From contig OX457053.1 in the NCBI GenBank assembly GCA_949752735.1, positions 30,642,900-30,706,899 on the forward strand: DNA of 64,000 nucleotides, read 5' to 3'. The notes beneath the pieces were generated by a model, which searched no databases, was not told the origin of the DNA, and saw only the letters and a list, made by a program, of their open reading frames with translations. Position 1 is the first letter of the stretch; each line of letters begins with the position of its first letter. This document shows, piece after piece, positions 60,691 to 64,000 of the stretch. The position numbers and the translations under genes are program-made. Origin of the DNA: Lumbricus terrestris. Lineage: Eukaryota > Annelida > Clitellata > Crassiclitellata > Lumbricidae.

Positions 60691-60869
60691 ATTAAGGGTC
60701 TTGAGATTCAATTAATAAAGTCTCGACCTTGTTCTTGCAAGACCCAGGTTCGACTGTCAATATACAGTGATTGATTGATCAGGGAGGTTTTAAAGTCGTC
60801 GTCGTCGTCGCAGGCCCTATACATGTATATCCACTCTTGCATCCAGTATCAGAATTGAAGAAAATAACT

Positions 60870-61005
60870 GCACGGGCGAGTCGTCATCATCATCATCACG
60901 ATCATCATCATCATGATCATCATCGTCATCATCATCATCATCACCACCATCATGATCATCATCATCTTCACCATCACCACCATCATCATCTTCATCATCG
61001 GTCAG
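60870..61005. repeat. (CAT)n microsatellite
   Basis: ATC/CAT runs with CAC and GATC interruptions; poly-His and poly-Asp frames are artefacts. Confidence 0.95.
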
Positions 61006-61009
61006 GCGT

Positions 61010-61215
61010 TGTTTTATGGCGGCTTGGGGTCCGCAACGACGACTATCATACGGCGTTCTAAGAACGACTGGAGGTCGAACCTCCACAACTCCCTGACAAT
61101 TGTCATCCTGCTTGAATCCGCATTCGTGTACACGACACCAACTGGTAACTCTGTATTCCGCCACTGGTCGTACTCTTCTAGTGCCAGTCCTAAGCCTGGA
61201 TAAAGGAGGAGGGCG
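61010..61215. other. Possible transposon-derived fragment
   Basis: Both strands are largely open here. The plus frame (NDWRSNLHNSLTIVILLESA, then WSYSSSASPKPG before a stop) has the look of a reverse-transcriptase or repeat 3' end, but I cannot assign a family. Confidence 0.3.
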
Positions 61216-61420
61216 ACACTAATCATCTTTCATATGCATGGCAGTATCGTCGTTAAACAGTAACAATCCAAGATCTAAGTATACAGGTTTTAATCCAAAG
61301 TTTTTGAGAATATTATTATCTCGATGCCTTTCATATCATTACGGTTCGACAAGCCTCATTCTTTCGTTTGATTTGCGTTCAATCGCTTGGTCTTATAATA
61401 AATTGTCTTGAGGTTTCAGG

Positions 61421-61689
61421 CAGTGGTGTAGCCAGAAATTCTTGATGGGGTGGGGGTTTGTGGGTTTCATGGCCTGGCCGGAAGCCCTTTCTGAAACCAA
61501 CCCAACAGTACTACAGTAAATAAAAAGGGAATAAAGTAGCAAAGGGGATAAAGTAAGAAAAACAATTGTTACTACAAGTAATTGTTTTTGTTTTTCCTTA
61601 TTTAAGTGGATAAATAACCTTTAAAAACTTTTTCCTAGGCCAATGGGGGGGTAACCTCGAAACCCCCTTCTTGTCTGTATACGCCACTG
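61421..61689. mobile_element. hAT-like MITE, copy 2 (inverted)
   Basis: 269 bp, in reverse orientation to the copy at 710-972 and similar over its whole length (e.g. CTTTTTCCTAGGCCAATG, GGATAAATAACCTTTAAAAA). Ends CAGTGGTGTAG and TACGCCACTG. The flanks GTTTCAGG and GTTTAAGG are a likely 8-bp duplication with one change. Confidence 0.8.
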
Positions 61690-62300
61690 GTTTAAGGTCT
61701 TGACAAGAAGACTAACTGAAAAATCATAGAAAGCGATGAAATATGAAAGTTCTACCGAAATATCGTCAAAATCAATAAAGCCGACTTCAGTTAAACCCTG
61801 CGTTCATCTCATTACGCGATGATCATAAATTTACTATCAGACTTTGTTATCCAAACCTCCTGAGACTTGCAGCTGCACAAACAAAACCGGTGTATAAGTC
61901 ATTACCTTTGAGACAACGAGTCTATGATCTGCAGTACGTCTCGAAATAATTTCTTGCTTTCGACCTTTGATTAAATCCTATATAATATTATCCTGCGCAA
62001 GACTCTAGGGATTCTGAAATGATTGCAGTTTGAGATATTATTATTATGGGATGCTTTAGCAAGATCTTAGCTTATTCCAGCAGTTTTCCAATTTCATTGG
62101 TCAGCTTTGAAATTGTTGCTGGCCTGCTCGCAGATTTGCCAGGCTGTCATTGGTCAGAGTTTGCACTTTCTTGGTTGTAATATTGGTCTCGCTCTGTAGT
62201 CGAAACAAGCCGTCATTGGAATGCATTCACACCTATTTGGCTGTCATTTTATTTATTTTATTATTTTATTTATTTATTATTTATTTAAATTACTTTATTT
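61690..62300. other. No gene recognised
   Basis: Intronic or flanking sequence. The words TCATTGGTCA and similar recur loosely at 62095-62220 and 62590. Confidence 0.55.
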
Positions 62301-62309
62301 ATATATCCA

Positions 62310-62515
62310 TTTCTATAGCGCCCATTCAAGCTCTCTACTCAGAGTCGCTCCCGACTACAGCGCGGACACTGCATCGGAGTTTCACGCCGAAGCGCCAAAG
62401 CAATTGCGAGTGAAGGACTTGCTCAAGGTCTCTACGCGGTGACTTGAGGTGGATTCGAACTCGAACCTTCCGGCTTCAAGGCAACGACGCCACCTTTACA
62501 CCACCGCGCCCCATG
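62310..62515 (-). mobile_element. SINE family 1 copy
   Basis: On the minus strand: GGCGCGGTGGTGTAAAGGTG head, TTCGAGTTCGAATCC box, GCTTTGGCGCTTCGGCGTG, GGGAGCGACTCTGAGTAG, GGGCGCTATAGAAATGG tail. Confidence 0.8.
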
Positions 62516-62639
62516 GTCATGTTTTTTAGTTTAATTAGGCTGTGTCACTTGGACTCACTTGCCATCATTTACACTTAGCCTACTTTGCTGTCATTGGTCA
62601 AGTTTTAGTTGAATTACTCAATCAATGGAAATCGTACAT

Positions 62640-62890
62640 CAATCACATAAATTTATATAGTGCCCCTTCAAGATCTCTACTCAGAGGCGAACATGCCACT
62701 TGATCATCATTGGTCCTGCTATTTGAAAGCAGCTCTCTCCATTCATATGTTCCTTGTTATAACTTGTGCTCCAAGAACATATCTTTGCCGTCTCAAAACT
62801 ACTTTCTTGTCTCTGGGTCTTTCGCACGGGAGCACCTCTGAATGGTGTAACTGTGAGTAGCGCTTTATAAATGTGTGGATACAATGCAAT
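62640..62890 (+). mobile_element. SINE tail and LINE 3' fragment
   Basis: 62645-62690 is a minus-strand SINE tail (TATATAGTGCCCCTTCAAG). 62700-62885 reads on the plus strand as a LINE end (YLCRLKTTFLSLGLSHGS) followed by GGGAGCACCTCTGAATGG, GCGCTTTATAAATG. Confidence 0.55.
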
Positions 62891-64000
62891 TGATCAGTTG
62901 ATAGTAATTGGCACTGATGCACAATTGGTACTACTGCATAATTGGTACTGATGCATAATTGGTACTTATGCATAATAATTGGTATTGATGCATAATTAGT
63001 TATCAGGACGATGATCATAATTGGATAGATGACAAAAACCGATGAGCAGTAAGAAAACTAATTGAAATAATAATAATTCTTAATTAACACTGTAATAAAA
63101 CCTTTGTAAGGTTCCTACAAGGCGCCATATAAATGACCTTAATTAAATGTGTGTGTATTTTGTTCTGAATTTACGTGTGGATGACATTATCAGGAGTTGG
63201 AAATAAGAATTTACCATGTAGGCACTAAACTATACTCAGAAAAGTCCCAAAAATTGTTTTAATGTAACAGAAAGGCACTTTCAACACATGTAGGCCTAAG
63301 CAGTTTATTCAGCAGACTTTTGAACTGTCCTTGTGAGAAAGAACGAGCATTTGTTGAGCGAATCGCAAAATAAAGGAAATACGAAATCGTCCTAAATCGG
63401 ATCGATGCTAAGCCAGCGTGCTTTGTAGGTTCAAGCAACAGTCTATATTCAATTTCTGCTGGTATTCTCTCACGGTCATCAATGAAAAATATTATAATAT
63501 CTCATCTGAGCCGGTGTCGCGCGTTATTCCATCCAGTAAAGCTATCCGGGGAAGAATTAATCCATCTCCCGGATGGAATATACCTGGTATATATAGACAA
63601 TAGAGCATCCGGGGGATAAGTCATTCCTTCCCACAGCTTATGATTAATTATTTTAAAATGGGTATAATTCGTAATTTATGCTGTAATAAAAAATGTAAAA
63701 TGACTCCAAATGTTTAAGTGTCCTAAGTAATTTTCAAAGCATGCAAGGCACCTCGAATTTGGTTAGCGACCCTAAAATAATGTTCTTAGCCTTTTAGGTC
63801 TTAAGTGTCCTAGAAGTTTTAAGTGTTCTAAAGGCAAAGCAAGCAACGTTTTCTAGTAGGAATAAACACACCTGTTAGTGAAAATGTTCAAAACAAAGCA
63901 TATGGATGTTTATTTGCAAAAATACACACACACGGAAAATGGCTTCTTTAACTTCTCTTCATCTTCGGGGATACGCTTATTAGAGGGGAGATACTCTATT
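62891..64000. other. No gene recognised; TGCATAATTGGTACTGA repeat
   Basis: About five loose units of GCATAATTGGTACTGAT at 62913-63000. The rest of the window end shows no supported gene. Confidence 0.55.

Overview
This window is genomic DNA from a metazoan, most likely a marine invertebrate. It has split genes with GT-AG introns, very abundant microsatellites and minisatellites, tRNA-derived SINEs, LINE 3' ends and hAT-like MITEs. No species can be named from the sequence alone.

The host gene lies on the minus strand. Seven exons (59907-60033, 47834-48019, 6151-6388, 5254-5470, 4543-4654, 2076-2187, 1406-1656) join in compatible phases. They encode about 414 residues of consecutive cadherin repeats. 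The residue pattern matches my memory of the N-terminal ectodomain of Drosophila N-cadherin (CadN). Both ends of the gene lie outside the window. The intron at 6389-47833 is about 41.4 kb.

Two large, apparently young mobile elements sit in that intron. The first is an 18,485-bp Polinton/Maverick (adintovirus-like element) at 13134-31618, with 148-bp perfect TIRs and a 6-bp target-site duplication CTCATC. On its left arm (minus strand) are a retroviral-type integrase and a zinc-ribbon/phospholipase-A2 protein. A rightward plus-strand block follows: packaging ATPase, penton, pX-like, dUTPase-fold-like, membrane protein A, five small chimeric genes, protein B, pVI-like, major capsid and SAP protein. 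On its right arm (minus strand) are two fibre-like proteins, an adenain-like protease, a zinc/HNH protein and the protein-primed DNA polymerase. All core replication and virion genes look open.

The second is a 13.2-kb Ty3/gypsy retrotransposon at 34321-47557 (minus strand). It has 2373-bp LTRs that are almost identical, a GTAG target duplication, and one gag-pol frame of 2161 codons whose start codon lies inside the 5' LTR.

The rest is intronic repeat DNA: four MITEs with recognisable 8-bp target duplications plus a second copy of one family, a SINE family sharing its 3' tail with LINE fragments, long CT/GA/AC tracts, and a 3.4-kb structure with 82-bp inverted ends whose right end has expanded into a 2.6-kb minisatellite. 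The most unusual feature is the Polinton's array of fused genes. Each joins the start of protein B to the end of protein A, as expected from repeated tandem duplication with breakpoints inside the two genes.
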